A stretch of 64,000 bases of DNA, taken from the NCBI GenBank assembly GCA_964017045.1, contig OZ024808.1, positions 21,718,418 to 21,782,417 on the forward strand, in the 5' to 3' direction. Position 1 is the stretch's first letter; each line of letters opens with the position of its first letter. The notes under the pieces were generated by a model that was given only the letters and a program-made list of their open reading frames with translations, did not search any database and had not been told where the DNA came from. A program made the position numbers and the translations under genes. This document shows positions 40,784 through 52,582 of this stretch, in pieces. Source of the DNA: Omphiscola glabra (lineage: Eukaryota; Mollusca; Gastropoda; Lymnaeidae).

Positions 40784-43700
40784 ATGTCCAGACAGCTGCA
40801 CTTTGCACGGTCTCTTCTGACCAACATGAAATCCGATCGAGGCCTATCGTGGCGTGTGGCTCACTTAGCCAACCAGAAGAGGGGCTATACAGGCACCCCA
40901 GGAGACGGCTCGGGCAAAGGCGGTGGCAGCGGGGGTGCAATTAGAAGCGCCGGGGGCGGCATGGGCAAACGAGCGGTAGGTTTTTAAATTAAAGTATCTC
41001 TTCTTTGCTCCTTTATCTAATAAAAATATCACTGAGCGTCGATTCTCTCTTTGAATCGCCAGATCTGAGCATCGATTCTCCCTTTGAATCGCCACATATA
41101 AGTATCGATTCTCTCTTTTAATCGCCAGATATGAGCGTCTCATTTTCTAGGGAACGGTAATATTTACTGCATGCTCATTTCGCCCAGTTTCGCACACTTT
41201 GCAGACGCTTTAGTCAACAAACTATCTCATCACATCCCCATTAGTCAACAAACTATCTCATCACATCCCCATTAGTCAACAAACTATCTCATCACATCCC
41301 TATTAGTCAACAAGCTATCTCATCACATCCCCATTAGTCAACAAACTATCTCATCACATCCCCATTAGTCAATAAACTATCTCATCACATCCCTATTAGT
41401 CAACAAACTATATCATCACATCCCCATTAGTCAACAAACTATCTCATCACATCCCCATTAGTCAACAAACTATCTCATCACATCCCTATTAGTCAATAAA
41501 CTATCTCATCACATCCCCATTAGTCAACAAACTATCTCATCACATCCCTATTAGTCAAAAAACTATCTCATCACATCCCCATTAGTCAACAAACCATCTC
41601 ATCACATCCCCATTAGTCAACAAACTATCTCATCACATCCCCATTAGTCAACAAACTATCTCATCACATCCCCATTAGTCAATAAACTATCTCATCACAC
41701 CCCTATTAGTCAACAAACTATCTCATCACATCCCCATTAGTCAACAAACTATCTCATCACATCCCCATTATTCAACAAACTATCTCATCACATCCCAATT
41801 AGTCAACAAACTATCTCATCACATCCCTATTAGTCAACAAACTATCTCATCACATCCCCATTAGTCAACATACTATCTCATCACATCCCTATTAGTCAAC
41901 AAACTATCTCATCACATCCATATTAGTCAACAAACTATCTCATCACATCCCTATTAGTCAACAAACTATCTCATCACATCCCCATTAGTCAACAAACTAT
42001 CTCATCACATCCCTATTAGTCAACAAACTATCTCATCACATCCCTATTAGTCAACAAACTATCTCATCACATCCCCATTAGTCAACAAACTATCTCATCA
42101 CATCCCTATTAGTCAACAAACTATCTCATCACATCCCTATTAGTCAACAAACTATCTCATCACATCCCCATTAGTCAACAAACTATCTCATCACATCCCC
42201 ATTAGTCAACAAACTATCTCATCACATCCCTATTAGTCAACAAACTATCTCATCGCATCCCCATGTCGTTATCAGTGGCGTAGTGAGGGGGGCATCATGC
42301 CCCGGGCGCTACTCACAAAGGGGCGCCAAATGGTATATTTTACTATACTATTGTATGGTTTTCGAATAGGGGGGGGCGCTAAAAAGGTATTGGGGGCGTT
42401 AAAAAGGTATTGTGCCCCGGGCGCGAGTTAGGCTCGCTTCGCCACTGGTCGTTATGAGTTATCTTTTAAGCACCCGGGGACAGAAATGACATAATATACC
42501 GGACGGCTCTTACGTGACTTCTTCTTTCTTTCTCTCTGAAGGCCACACAAGAGGAGAAATATTTTCACGATGAAGAACTGAGACAGCTGAAGACCATGAA
42601 GGTGAAGATGCTGGCGAACTACAGGCTGGAGATGAGCTTTCACGAGAAGCAGCTCCTGGCTCACAAGGACAGTCTGAAGATGTACCAGGAGCAGCTGAAG
42701 AAGTGGGTCTCGAGTACCGGTGGGGGGGGGGGGAATCATGGCTTGCAAAGGTGTAACTGAATGGGGAGGGGGGAGCTTGGTGTAGCTAGCCGATTATTAT
42801 TGTGCGTGTATACTGAAAAAATTATTTGGGGGGGGGGGGAAGGGGGGGTTGCTGTATAGCTTCCTTGGCTGTGGGTTTAAATAATGACAACAGCAAAGCC
42901 ATAAACATCATTGCAAAATAATCCATTCTTTTATTTTCCTTCACTTTCTCGGGGGTTATGGTGGGGGTGGGGAGAAACAAGAGTTATAAAAAAATGTGCA
43001 ATGCCATTTCAGAGGCTGGATTTAGTAAGTTTTTTTAAAAAAATCATTTTAAGATCGGTAAATAAGAACAACATATTTTTCTTAATGTCTTTCTTGTATG
43101 AAATGAGCTGTAATATAATCACAAGAATTTCCATTTGATTGACTAGATTAATTAGTCGTACCTTGTAAAAGATATCCAGGATATGATATCCTCCATTTCT
43201 GGGGTTTTCTTGGGTTGGTGTGTTTGTTGTTGTTAAATTTAAAAAAAACGGCCATTTCACACTAAAAGTGCCCAGTGTGGTTGTTTAGGGTTCCTGTTAG
43301 GTTAGCGATATATTTTTTTAGATGTACAGAGATAGATTTAGGGTTCAGGTTAGGATTAGGGATAGATTTAGGGTTCGGGTTCGGTTTAGGGATACATTTA
43401 GGACATTTTTTCATTATTATTTAACGTTTTATTCTTAATTTTACGGGTCGCAGCAACCAAGATGGGGCCGTGTGAGACATTTCTGGATATTTTTGTGAAA
43501 AATGTCAACATTCAAGTGGTTCGCTCACGGTGACCACTGGGATTATGTACGTCTTGGTAGATGACGTCATTGTTTCTGTCAGTGATTTAATTTTTTTATA
43601 AAAAATGGAATTCAGAATGCTCATTCCAGAATGCCTATGGTCTGGTATCGCCAGTACAACATCTAAACCGCCTTTCTCATAAAAAGACACGAGAGATGAA

Positions 43701-44270
43701 ATATTTTTTAAAATGATGAATTCATAATTTGAAAGAAAATAAAATGTATACAAAGCTCAACTTCCGGTGTAATATTGTCGCCGTGGCTACTGTAGCAGGT
43801 GGAAATAACCCTTGTGCGTTCAAAAAAAAATTGTGGTCAAGTTTAATTTCTTACCATCTGCTAATTATCATACACGAGCTGACACTGTGGACCACAGCGG
43901 TTCTCAACCTGTGGGTCGCGACCCCTTTGTGGGGTCGAGCAACCCTTTCAAATGGGTCGCCTAAGACCATCGGAAAACACATGTACCCTACAGTTATGAA
44001 GTAGAAACGAAAATAATTTTGTGGTTGGGGGTCGCCACAACACGAGGAATTGTAGGAAAGGGTCGCGGTATTAGGAAGGTTGAGAACCACTGGTCTAAGA
44101 CATTTTCGTTTTGAAGTAAGTAATTTATTGTTTAACATACTTCCATTCCCTGTAGGGGAGGAAACAAAGATTCAGTACAGGAGAAGATTGTAGAACACGA
44201 GCAAGGGTTGAGGAAAGAGGAGCTAGCCATCAAGGACATCCAAGAAATGATGAAGAAATTGGAAGAGTGA
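40784..44270 (+). CDS. ATP5IF1: Mitochondrial ATPase inhibitor IF1 homologue (three exons)
   Basis: IF1 binds the F1 sector of mitochondrial ATP synthase at low matrix pH and blocks ATP hydrolysis. Exons 40784-40975, 42542-42702 and 44156-44270 join in phase (192+161+115 nt) to 155 residues. The start ATG has the context ACCATGT. Residues 1-35 are Arg-rich without acidic clusters, fitting a mitochondrial presequence. Residues about 48-75 contain GGAIRSAGGGMGKRA and QEEKYF, matching the minimal inhibitory region of vertebrate IF1 (GSIREAGGAFGKR and EEERYF). A charged coiled coil follows. Compared with mammalian IF1 (about 80 mature residues) the coil is longer by roughly 30 residues, and the paired His of KHHEEE used in pH sensing are not obvious at the aligned place. 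Identity is firm; the regulatory behaviour is inferred. Confidence 0.9.
41036..41140. repeat. 33-bp minisatellite, 3 copies, IF1 intron 1
   Basis: Unit like ATCGATTCTCTCTTTGAATC followed by GCCAGATATGAGC. Confidence 0.85.
41212..42262. repeat. 31-bp minisatellite, about 34 copies, IF1 intron 1
   Basis: Unit TTAGTCAACAAACTATCTCA followed by TCACATCCCCA; a CCTATT/CCCATT variant alternates irregularly. It fills two thirds of IF1 intron 1 and its right end directly abuts the hAT-like MITE at 42273. Confidence 0.95.
42273..42447. mobile_element. hAT-like MITE with perfect 8-bp target duplication
   Basis: Starts CAGTGGCGTAGTG and ends TTCGCCACTG. GTCGTTAT flanks it on both sides (42265-42272 and 42448-42455). 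The 8-bp duplication and CAG...CTG ends point to the hAT superfamily. The 175-bp body contains TGCCCCGGGCGC twice and no coding frame. It sits in IF1 intron 1, next to the 31-bp array. Confidence 0.85.
43895..44092. mobile_element. SPIN-like short hAT element, copy 4, IF1 intron 2
   Basis: Starts CAGCGGTTCTCAACCTGTGG and ends GGTTGAGAACCACTG, the best-preserved copy in the window, with GTCGCGACCCC and CCTAAGACCATCGGAAAACA inside. Flanks GTGGACCA and GTCTAAGA agree at only 4 of 8 positions. It ends 63 bp before IF1 exon 3. Confidence 0.85.
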
Positions 44271-44779
44271 CCACGCCTTTCTTTACGATTCTTAAAAAAA
44301 AATGTCTGCAGTTGCATTTGTTTTTTTTCCGCGCTGCTTTGCTCTTTTGTGACGGTAGTTACACCACAAGAGATGTGTGCTCTGGTGGCTGTAGCCCTGA
44401 TTGTGTACCTGATGTTTGTGCTAATGGCAGTTCTGGGCATTTTTCCATGTCGTTTTGTTGCTAATTGTCACCAAATTTTGTGGGCTACTAGATGCTGGTA
44501 CGAGATGCTACCTTCTAATATTTTGTAATGGGGGGGGGGGGGGGGGCTAATTAAAAAAAATAACAAAATAATTATTTATTAGACGCCATTCCTAGCTTAA
44601 TCATTTGGGTGTGTGGGGGGGGGGGGGCTTTGTGGGTTGTGGAATGAAAAAAATTATTTTGTAAAAAAAATATTTTCAATTTTTAAAAAAATGTTATTTT
44701 GAAATTCTAAAATTAAACTTTTCTTTTTTGGTGTCTTTCCTGTTAAGTTTAGAACTCGTTTAAAGAGATTTATTAGGGT

Positions 44780-44936
44780 AGGGAAAGGGAGAGAGAGAAA
44801 GAGAGAGAGAGTAAGAAAGAGAGAGAGAAATGAGAGTGAGAGAAAAGAGATAGAGAGTGAGAGAAAAGAGATAGAGAGTGAGAGAAGGAGAAAGCGTGAG
44901 AGAGAGAGAGAGAGAGAGAGAAAGAGGAGGAGACAT
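44780..44936. repeat. GA-rich simple repeat
   Basis: GAGAGA runs mixed with GAGAAAAGAGATAGAGAGTG blocks repeated 2-3 times. Confidence 0.9.
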
Positions 44937-45304
44937 GCGGACCTTATATCGATGAATTGTTAATTATCACTGATTTGCTTTAATTTTAATTCAGTTTTTT
45001 TTTTTTCAGTTAAAAAATAAATAAATAAAAGCAATGGAATATTTGCTATTTTAAAAAAAAAAATAATTAAAAAATACTAAGTACAAATCGCATTAAGCAA
45101 TCCATCCAGGTGTTAGCTTAGTGCTATTAACTGTGTGAAATCACTTGGTCTGTGAATGCAGCAGTGTTGCGAAGAACCACGATTACTCCAATCAATTGGT
45201 GCAATAAAGAATTATCGTCCTCGTACAAGGTCTTTGTCTGCTCCTTCTTCACTGATGTTACAGTGATACAAATATAATTACTCACTAAGTAGTGTCTTTC
45301 TTAA

Positions 45305-45800
45305 AGCTGTGTCAAATCATGTGTCAAGTCATGTGTCAAATCATGTGTCAAATCATGTGTCAAATCATGTGTCAAATCATGTGTCAAATCATGTGTCAAA
45401 TCATGTGTCAAATCATGTGTCAAGTCATGTGTCAAATCATGTGTCAAGTCATGTGTCAAATCATGTGTCAAATCATGTGTCAAATCATGTGTCAAATCAT
45501 GTGTCAAATCATGTGTCAAATCATGTGTCAAGTCATGTGTCAAGTCATGTGTCAAGTCATGTGTCAAATCATGTGTCAAATCATGTGTCAAATCATGTGT
45601 CAAGTCATGTGTCAAATCATGTGTCAAATCATGTGTCAAGTCATGTGTCAAGTCATGTGTCAAATCATGTGTCAAGTCATGTGTCAAATCATGTGTCAAG
45701 TCATGTGTCAAATCATGTGTCAAATCATGTGTCAAATCATGTGTCAAATCATGTGTCAAATCATGTGTCAAGTCATGTGTCAAATCATGTGTTCAGTCAT
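45305..45800. repeat. 12-bp minisatellite, about 41 copies
   Basis: Unit AAATCATGTGTC with an AAG variant in about a third of copies. Because the period is a multiple of three it gives stop-free frames on both strands (repeating MCQI, VSNH and THDL peptides) that are artefacts. The flanking copies degrade to TTCAGTCATGTG. Confidence 0.95.
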
Positions 45801-46107
45801 GTGTTCAGTCGTGTGTTCAGTCCTGCGTTATTGTTATGCCTTGTCAAGAAGACGAAGTCACGAAACGATGTGCTGCGTTAACGCTTACGGGACGTGAACA
45901 TCAAATATATAGGGCATTGAAATGTTTGATGGACAAGGGAAAAATAAACAGATTACTCTTAAATGTCCGTACGTAGAAATAGCAATTTGATTGGTCGAGA
46001 AGAAAGCTTAACAGTTCTCAGTTGGATCGGGCAGAGGGGGAAACAATGGTAATTTTAATTGTGTATTATAGTTTGCACGCATCTTATTAGCGTTAACCTG
46101 TGTGATA

Positions 46108-46265
46108 GGCTATCTCTGATTATGCCTATGTGAGAGGCTTCCTCTGGTCCTGCCTCTGTGACAGGCTATCTCTGAGTCTACTTATGCGACAGGCTATCTC
46201 TGAGCCTGCCTATGTGACAGGCTATCTCTGAGTCTACTTGTGCGACAGGCTATCTCTGAGCCCGC
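46108..46265. repeat. 27-29-bp minisatellite, about 5 copies
   Basis: Unit GACAGGCTATCTCTGAGCCT followed by GCCTATGT, with diverged first copies. Confidence 0.85.
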
Positions 46266-47292
46266 CTGGACAAATCGAGCAGCAAGTGACTTAAAATAAC
46301 TTTAAAACACATTACTTACTTGTGAAAACATGTAGATCGGCTGATTAATTTATTTACTTTTTTTGGGTTAGGCGTTGTTGCTTTTTTTAATATTGGGGGG
46401 GGGGGGGTAAGTGGCTTAACAAGGGTTAGTGCCACTCGATGTGAGCCAAGACTGTTGTTGGCCGCCACCCACGAAAAATCTCTGCAGTCGGCCGAAAATG
46501 ACGTCCCTTATTATTAAGAAAAAGTGGCTCTGGGGTGAACCGTCCTTCCCAACCCTCCTCCCACCCCCTTTTCATACTGTTGTCGGTGTTGTCTGTTCAG
46601 CCATAATTGTTAGGCTACTGGTTCAGGTTTCAGTCACATTGAACATGACCTTCAAAATATCAGGGCGTCAGAGCCCCAAACACGAACCATCACAAGGTTA
46701 CGTAGTTTTGCCAAGATCACCAAGTTTTAAAAAAAAAAATAATAATAAATTTGCGTAGAGCTCAAATACATCTTGTATTACTAATTGAAAAAAATCCTAA
46801 TTGCTGTACTAAGTAGTTTCTTCAACACAAAAATCCTCTTATTTCCCCCTCGACATATCCTCGCGGGAAATCACAAACACTCCAACCAGTTCAAGGTGTT
46901 TAAAACCAAACATTGTCGAGTTCCTCGTGAGCTGTCTTCACATTGTTCATAAAATCGTTCTTTCATTTTGTTCAAAATTTGCCAGGTTGCACTCTAAAAA
47001 ATATTACACTCAAAATTTTCGACAACATAGCGAATTTATTTTATATACATGGTCTATGTTAATTTTAATTATGCTATCATCAGAAACACATGTTCCCAAA
47101 AAAGTCTACTTTCAAAAAAAAAAAATGTTCTTTTGTTTGCGTGTAAAATTTGTTTCTGAGCAATATTACGTTATTTTTCATATCTCAAGAATGTATTGTT
47201 TATCTTTACGCTTACCGCATTCGTGTGGGTTTTTTTTTTAAAATATAGTCAGTAACACCCAGAATATACCTGGCCACTAGATAGCAGAAGAT

Positions 47293-47299
47293 TATAAAA
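47293..47299 (+). promoter_or_regulatory. TATA box of the 47438 gene
   Basis: TATAAAA lies 145 bp before the start codon, with a pyrimidine-rich stretch and CTTACTGCTGCG about 30 bp downstream that would suit a transcription start near 47325. Confidence 0.5.
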
Positions 47300-47378
47300 G
47301 TGTTCAGGTTGTCTTTTTTTCTTCTTACTGCTGCGCAATTAACTCGGACTAGAAGAAGAAAGCATCGGACCGAGACAC

Positions 47379-47441
47379 ATGCTATGAGGATATCTTAATA
47401 CACTCGGCACAGAGACCATGCGAATTTGTGACAACTCATGA
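47379..47441 (+). promoter_or_regulatory. Chain of three minimal upstream ORFs
   Basis: uORF1 ATG CTA TGA (47379-47387) overlaps uORF2 ATG AGG ATA TCT TAA (47384-47398) through ATGA. uORF3 (47418-47441) is ATG, six more codons and TGA, and its stop overlaps the main ATG (47438) as ATGA. If transcription begins near 47325, ribosomes would meet all three first, a layout that favours reinitiation control. Seen in sequence; function inferred. Confidence 0.55.
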
Positions 47442-50400
47442 CAGCAATGGCTGGAGCTGTACTAGGTGAGTAATAGCATTAAAAAAAATTTTTTTAAAGT
47501 AAATTGATTAAAGATGAAATTATTTTGGTTTAATTTTGTCATAGAGTTCGCACACTTTTAGCATTTCTTTAGCATTGCTGCTCTTCTTCAATGGAATATA
47601 TTTTAAGGTAAATTTCAAGAATTAGTTCCGCAATGTCTCATACGGCAACCAAATTTTAGGAATGGTAACGTACGTGTTGCCGGATGGGGCTTTTGGTTTA
47701 AAAAATATTGGACCTAAAAGTTTTGTAAATGTCAGGTTTTTACGGGAAACTTTGCCATGTAAGTTCCCATTTACGTATGTCCCAGTTATGTTCCATGATT
47801 ATTGATTATCTACATTTTCAGGTCCACAATTTGAGGCAGACTTACAATGCCCTACGATGAACTTCGGGGAGTCTCCGTTCAGAACACGAGAACCTTACTC
47901 GAGATCGACACGAGCTTCAAGCAAGCCCAACACATCGCTAGGCGACTCCAAAACAACCAAGATGAAAGGCCGGGCTTCTGACGTCATCTCGGCTTTCCTC
48001 AACCTTTTCCAAAACAACGAGAGGAAATCAGCCCGGAACAACGCGACCGCCTTGATAAAAACCAAGGCGAATCGGTCGGACTTTGTTACTTCCGGGCAGA
48101 CAAGCGATCTGAGTTTCGCGGACAATGCCGTGGGGAAATCCCAAAAGGGTCTTTCAAAATCTTGGTCTCATTTTATCCACGATCCTTTCGGTGAGCTGAA
48201 TGACAGCGATGAAGACAGCATATTTTACAACGAAAGTTACTTCGAAGACGACTATCTCCAAGACTACCACAATCAGGTGTTCGAAGGCGGCTTGGGGGAC
48301 GCGAGGAGCCCAGTTCTGCCCGGCATCCGCATGGGAGTTTCCTCCCTGAGATGGAACGCCCACAACGTCGCGGAAGAGTTTGAAGGGTCCTATACCGCCT
48401 TCAGCCGGAACAGCGCCTCTAGGAAAGCTTCAAGAAAGAAGCACTTTTCGATGTCGGATATTTCTTCTGTGAGCAAATTCACGACAATGTGCTCCGAAGA
48501 GACACAGACCGAGGAATCTTTCCTCGAGACCCCGCTCGAGAGTCTGATATCGTGTGACCCACATTTGGGCCTGAACATTGCTTTCGACTCCACGTTGGAC
48601 GATAGCCACGTCGACTTCTGTGAAGTTAACGAGACGGCTGACAAAAAGTATGAGGGCTCCTTTAAAATGTTTGTCCCTGAGAGTTTCTACACGGTCGTGT
48701 CAAATAACGAAGCTTCCGGGATCAGCCCCGCTGACGACCAGTACTTCTCCATCAGCAGTGCACCAATAACACCAGATAACTTTTCTGAATCTGGGGCCCC
48801 TTTTTCCACTTCAACCGACGACGGGAACACGGGGCGTGCGCACGGTGGCTACATTGAAACGTTCTCGGACTGCCAGACGTCCGATAACAATGTAGAATGT
48901 TTTGTAACGGATCAAGGCGACTCGTCTGATGACGAAGTGTTCTCAAAACCATTCCCTTCGAAGACCCCCAACAAGTTCAACCTTGACTTCCTCTCTTTCC
49001 CGTCGTCCTCCGACACGGATAACAAGGCCATGCCCAGTGGGGGACATTTAATCACATCGCCAAGCATCGCAAAAACGCACAGACGAAGTACCGAGTCCGG
49101 GTATGACAGCTGTGAACGATCGGGAGGCTCTTCTCAACCGGTTGAGGACCCGTCAAACAAATTACCGCCTCAAACCTCACCAGGGACGGACACGCCTCCT
49201 TCACCATCGTCAAACACTAAATCTCACCCAGAAGTGGATGACTTTGACGACACTCGGTCCCCGGCGTTAGACATCAGCATAAATTATAAAACTTTTGCAG
49301 ACATTAAAATGTCTCTAAAAAATAAATATATCTCTGAGGTTCGTGAATCGAATCCCGAAGAGTTTTATCAACAAGAAACGTCGAGCGAACCTGTTGAAAA
49401 GAACAAAGGTGACATTGCTCATTCAATATCCCTCGCGTGCAATAGGCTTGCGACTTTGGTAACGACTGTAGAGGTTGGTCCCATCATTACAAAGCCGTTT
49501 ACAAATCTTGAAAGAGATTCACCAGAGACAAGTGTTCCGTTGAACTTCATATCTGCAGGAAGTAATGGGTTTGATCAGAAAAGTAGCGCTTTGGAAACCT
49601 CGGCCATTCCACGGCCGCAGGTAAACCCAACGTTTAGCCATCCAAACTATTGTATCTCCTCGCCACAATCTAAGACTCTAGCACCCCTCTCTACAAGCTC
49701 GCCTCTTCACCGGAGCAAATGTCCGCCAGAAACCAGTCGCTTCGCGTCCCCGAGTTTTGTATCGCCAGTACGCCGCAATCTTTCAGCGACTCCTAGCAGC
49801 CTGTTGTGTCCTAGGAGAATGCGTCGAAGGAAAACACGAGACGTCACGGGTTCCTTCAGGTCGAGCCCACGAACGTCCGAGTGTGACGCGAGCCACGCGT
49901 TCAGGCTAACGGATGTCAGCAGCGATGAGGAGATAGAAGTGATCAGTCCGGCGAGTCGCGATTACATTCTTCTAAAGCGTGCCGCGGACAGCATCGTCCA
50001 CACATTGCCTCCGCTCCCCGATATCAAAGCTCAGGTAAACATAGCGCGACTGATTGAATACTTGAATCTTTTCTACCTGCACGAAGTTTACCAAATGGCC
50101 AACTCGGCCGTTCGCTCGGTGACGGATCTAAAACATTTTAAACACGAGTCGTGCGCGATCTTCCGCTCTGAACGCCTCACCATAGAAAACTGTATTCCTG
50201 AACTCCTCCTTGCTATTTTAGTAAACAAGCCTGCAGTTGTCACTGTATGCAGGGATTACATTTTTGAAAACTTGCACACCGTGGCGACGAGATGTGCCGA
50301 ATTCTGTCAAGCCCCTCCGGAAGTCATCTTGATGCTGCTCAGCAATACCCGCTCCATTGTTCTAGGCCCTCGGGGTTTCCCGCTGGGATACAGGGAGTCC

Positions 50401-51572
50401 GAGAGAGAAGTGCTGCGTGCTGTTGTTAAGTATCTGGACTTTAACAAATCCGGTGACGTGATCAAGGACGGGCTTCTGAAGCGTATGCTGCTGTCTGTAG
50501 TCGACCCCAGAGTCCGCAAAGCGATAACCACCGGCAAGCAACTCTTCTGCGACTCCAGCAGAAGTAAGTCGGAACTTGGGAACCGTGTGGTTACCAGACC
50601 TTACCACGACATCACCTACGAGTGGAGTGAGAAGTTTGTGACCGCCTCCAACACGAGACAAGAGTACCTCTTCCAGCCTTTCTTGTCCAACGTCGTCTCC
50701 AGCTATCCTTCCACCAGCCACGAACCGGAGGTGGAGCCGCCGAGAATCGATAAGGTGGCTAGCGTTTGCAACGATTCTCACACACTGCGTAGGCTTTACT
50801 TCTCCTACAAACGCCACAACAAGGTTCCGTACATCACGCGGATCGGCCTGCAGTACATGCACAAAGGGGTCACCAAAACTTACAGCTTTGGGGAAGACGT
50901 GGAGCCTGTGCGATCTGGTTTCCTCGACGACGGTCTGGACTTGAATAGGTACATTATAAGTAAGTTTAATTTGGAGGATTCAACAGACCAGTTTAATAGC
51001 ACTGGTCCACGTGTGAGGGATGGCGGGCAGACGACCAGGGCGGCTGGTAACCACAAAATGACCGCCATGAAATTGGCGTCTGGAGAGCACGTGTCCGGCG
51101 TGGCCTTGCAAGGAGATGCAGGTAATTCTAGGTAGATTTCTCTTGATGCTTCAATGTCAATTAATTTTGGTCATGGTCGTGAATTTATTTTTAGCTTCTA
51201 CTTTGTAATTTAGGATTAGTATTTCAAATACGTAGCTGAACGAATCACCATAATGCTGTAGTAGTTAAAGATTTAGATGTTCAATGGAAATTGTTGTAAA
51301 AAAAAATCAACTCTTATTAAATTGTATATTTCTCGACAGTTCTTCACAATGTCCAGATCACAACCAACAAGGGGAGGCAAATCAGGGCTCATAATGAAGA
51401 CTCGACCGCCTGCGGTCCTTGGACGGACATCCAGCCACCAGGTGACGCCACTACATACTGCCTGCATGCGCTCTATGCGGACGTGAAGGCGCCGTCCAGC
51501 CGGTCATACCTTCGAGACATCGGAGCCGTGTGGGCCGTCCTGTCTCGCCCCCTCAACAACCTGGGCATCTGA
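47438..51572 (+). CDS. Uncharacterised 1186-residue protein with BACK-like and jacalin-like regions
   Basis: Exons 47438-47465, 47822-51121 and 51340-51572 join in phase (28+3300+233 nt) with GT-AG borders and end at TGA. The N-terminus reads MTAMAGAVLGPQFEADLQCP. Residues 1-710 are Ser/Thr/Asp/Pro-rich and probably disordered, with basic patches such as SRKASRKKHFSMSD that resemble kinase sites. Residues about 710-920 are helical; the stretch NCIPELLLAILVNKP...CRDYIFENL...EVILMLLSNT...REVLRAVVKYLDF has the layout of a BACK domain, but no BTB domain or Kelch repeats are seen. Residues about 940-1186 are beta-rich; VQITTNKGRQ and the near-terminal SYLRDIGAVW recall jacalin-type beta-prism strands. 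Function unknown; a scaffold or adaptor role is a guess. Codon use and GC content are higher than in neighbouring DNA, as expected for real coding sequence. Confidence 0.88.
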
Positions 51573-51771
51573 GTGGTGTAATCCACACGTGTAAGGTCGA
51601 CATCGTATAATCAAACGTTTTTAGAAGCTATTATTTTGTAAAATTTTAATTGTATAAGATGGCACACGACGTAATTTCAAAACATTTTGTTTTCTTTTTA
51701 TTGGTGCTATAATTTTGAGCTTAGCGAGTTCATACGGTAACTTCTACAATCTTTACATTTTTGTTTCTTGT

Positions 51772-51908
51772 TTTATTTCATTAACATTCACAATAGCCAC
51801 CAAAAGCAGTTTCATTAACATTCACAATAACCACCAAAAGCAGTTTCATTAACATTCACAATAGCCACCAAAAGCAGTTTCATTAACATTCACAATAGCC
51901 ATCAAAAG
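51772..51908. repeat. 34-bp tandem repeat, 4 copies
   Basis: Unit TTTCATTAACATTCACAATA followed by GCCACCAAAAGCAG; followed by a T-run near 51919-51946. It may lie in the 3' UTR of the preceding gene. Confidence 0.9.
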
Positions 51909-52439
51909 AACAACCGTTTTTTTTTTGTTTTTTTTTTTTTTTTTTTGTGCATAGACATTAAAAACCCATTTTCACAAAATCGTTGGGGAGCCTCAACGGA
52001 AAAATACATCGGCATGAACTCTACACGTCACATTGACATACAATGTAAGAGACATCTGCACGAATCCATTTTTATACAGGAGGTTTAGCCGAGAAACCGA
52101 ACCGAACCAAAAAAATATACTGGGACTGTCTTCTGTATCAAAGTGGCAATTCGAGCAGACGTTTATCAAACCACAGTTTGCTTAGTTTGCCATTTATCAA
52201 GCTGTATGGACTCGGGTTAGCTTTGTTTGCCACATGGCAAGCTTGTTTTAAAAATGTAATGTGTCTTCACCATATTGTATATGACTGTGCATAATATATT
52301 TATTTAGTAACTTTCTTGTTTTAATACAGATTTATTCGCGGGATCAAATTTTATCTGCCGGCTGTAACAAAGCCGTTCTCATTTTCCTTATTAATTTTAC
52401 AGGGTAGTTTTGTATTCTAGATTATTGTACCAGACTGTC

Positions 52440-52515
52440 GTTTTGATAATCCTTGTGACAATCCTTGTAACAATCTTTGTGACAATCCTTGTGACAATCT
52501 TTGTGACAATCCCCG
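52440..52515. repeat. 12-bp tandem repeat, about 6 copies
   Basis: Unit GACAATCCTTGT with a GACAATCTTTGT variant. Confidence 0.85.
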
Positions 52516-52582
52516 AACAACAGTTCCATGACTGATCCATTCGCATGTTAGTTTGGATTTTTGACTGCGCCGACTTTGATAT

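Larger units (their letters stand above)
44271..47437. other. Intergenic region between IF1 and the 47438 gene
   Basis: No supported gene. AATAAA at 45203-45208 and earlier AATAAATAAATAAA near 45017 are possible polyadenylation signals for IF1. Contents: polyG runs (44530, 44617), a GA-rich stretch, a 12-bp array, a 27-bp-type array and, at the right end, the promoter and upstream ORFs of the next gene. Confidence 0.7.

Noticed and set aside
41212..42262. Regular 31-bp repeats resembling a CRISPR array
   Set aside because: Head-to-tail units with no spacers, inside an intron of a nuclear gene.
43285..43410. TTAGGG-like motifs suggesting an interstitial telomere
   Set aside because: Only a few imperfect GATTTAGGGTT-type units with irregular spacing; not a telomeric array.
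45292..45897. MCQI/VSNH/THDL repeat open frames
   Set aside because: Generated by a 12-bp tandem repeat; no start context, domain or flanking coding sequence.
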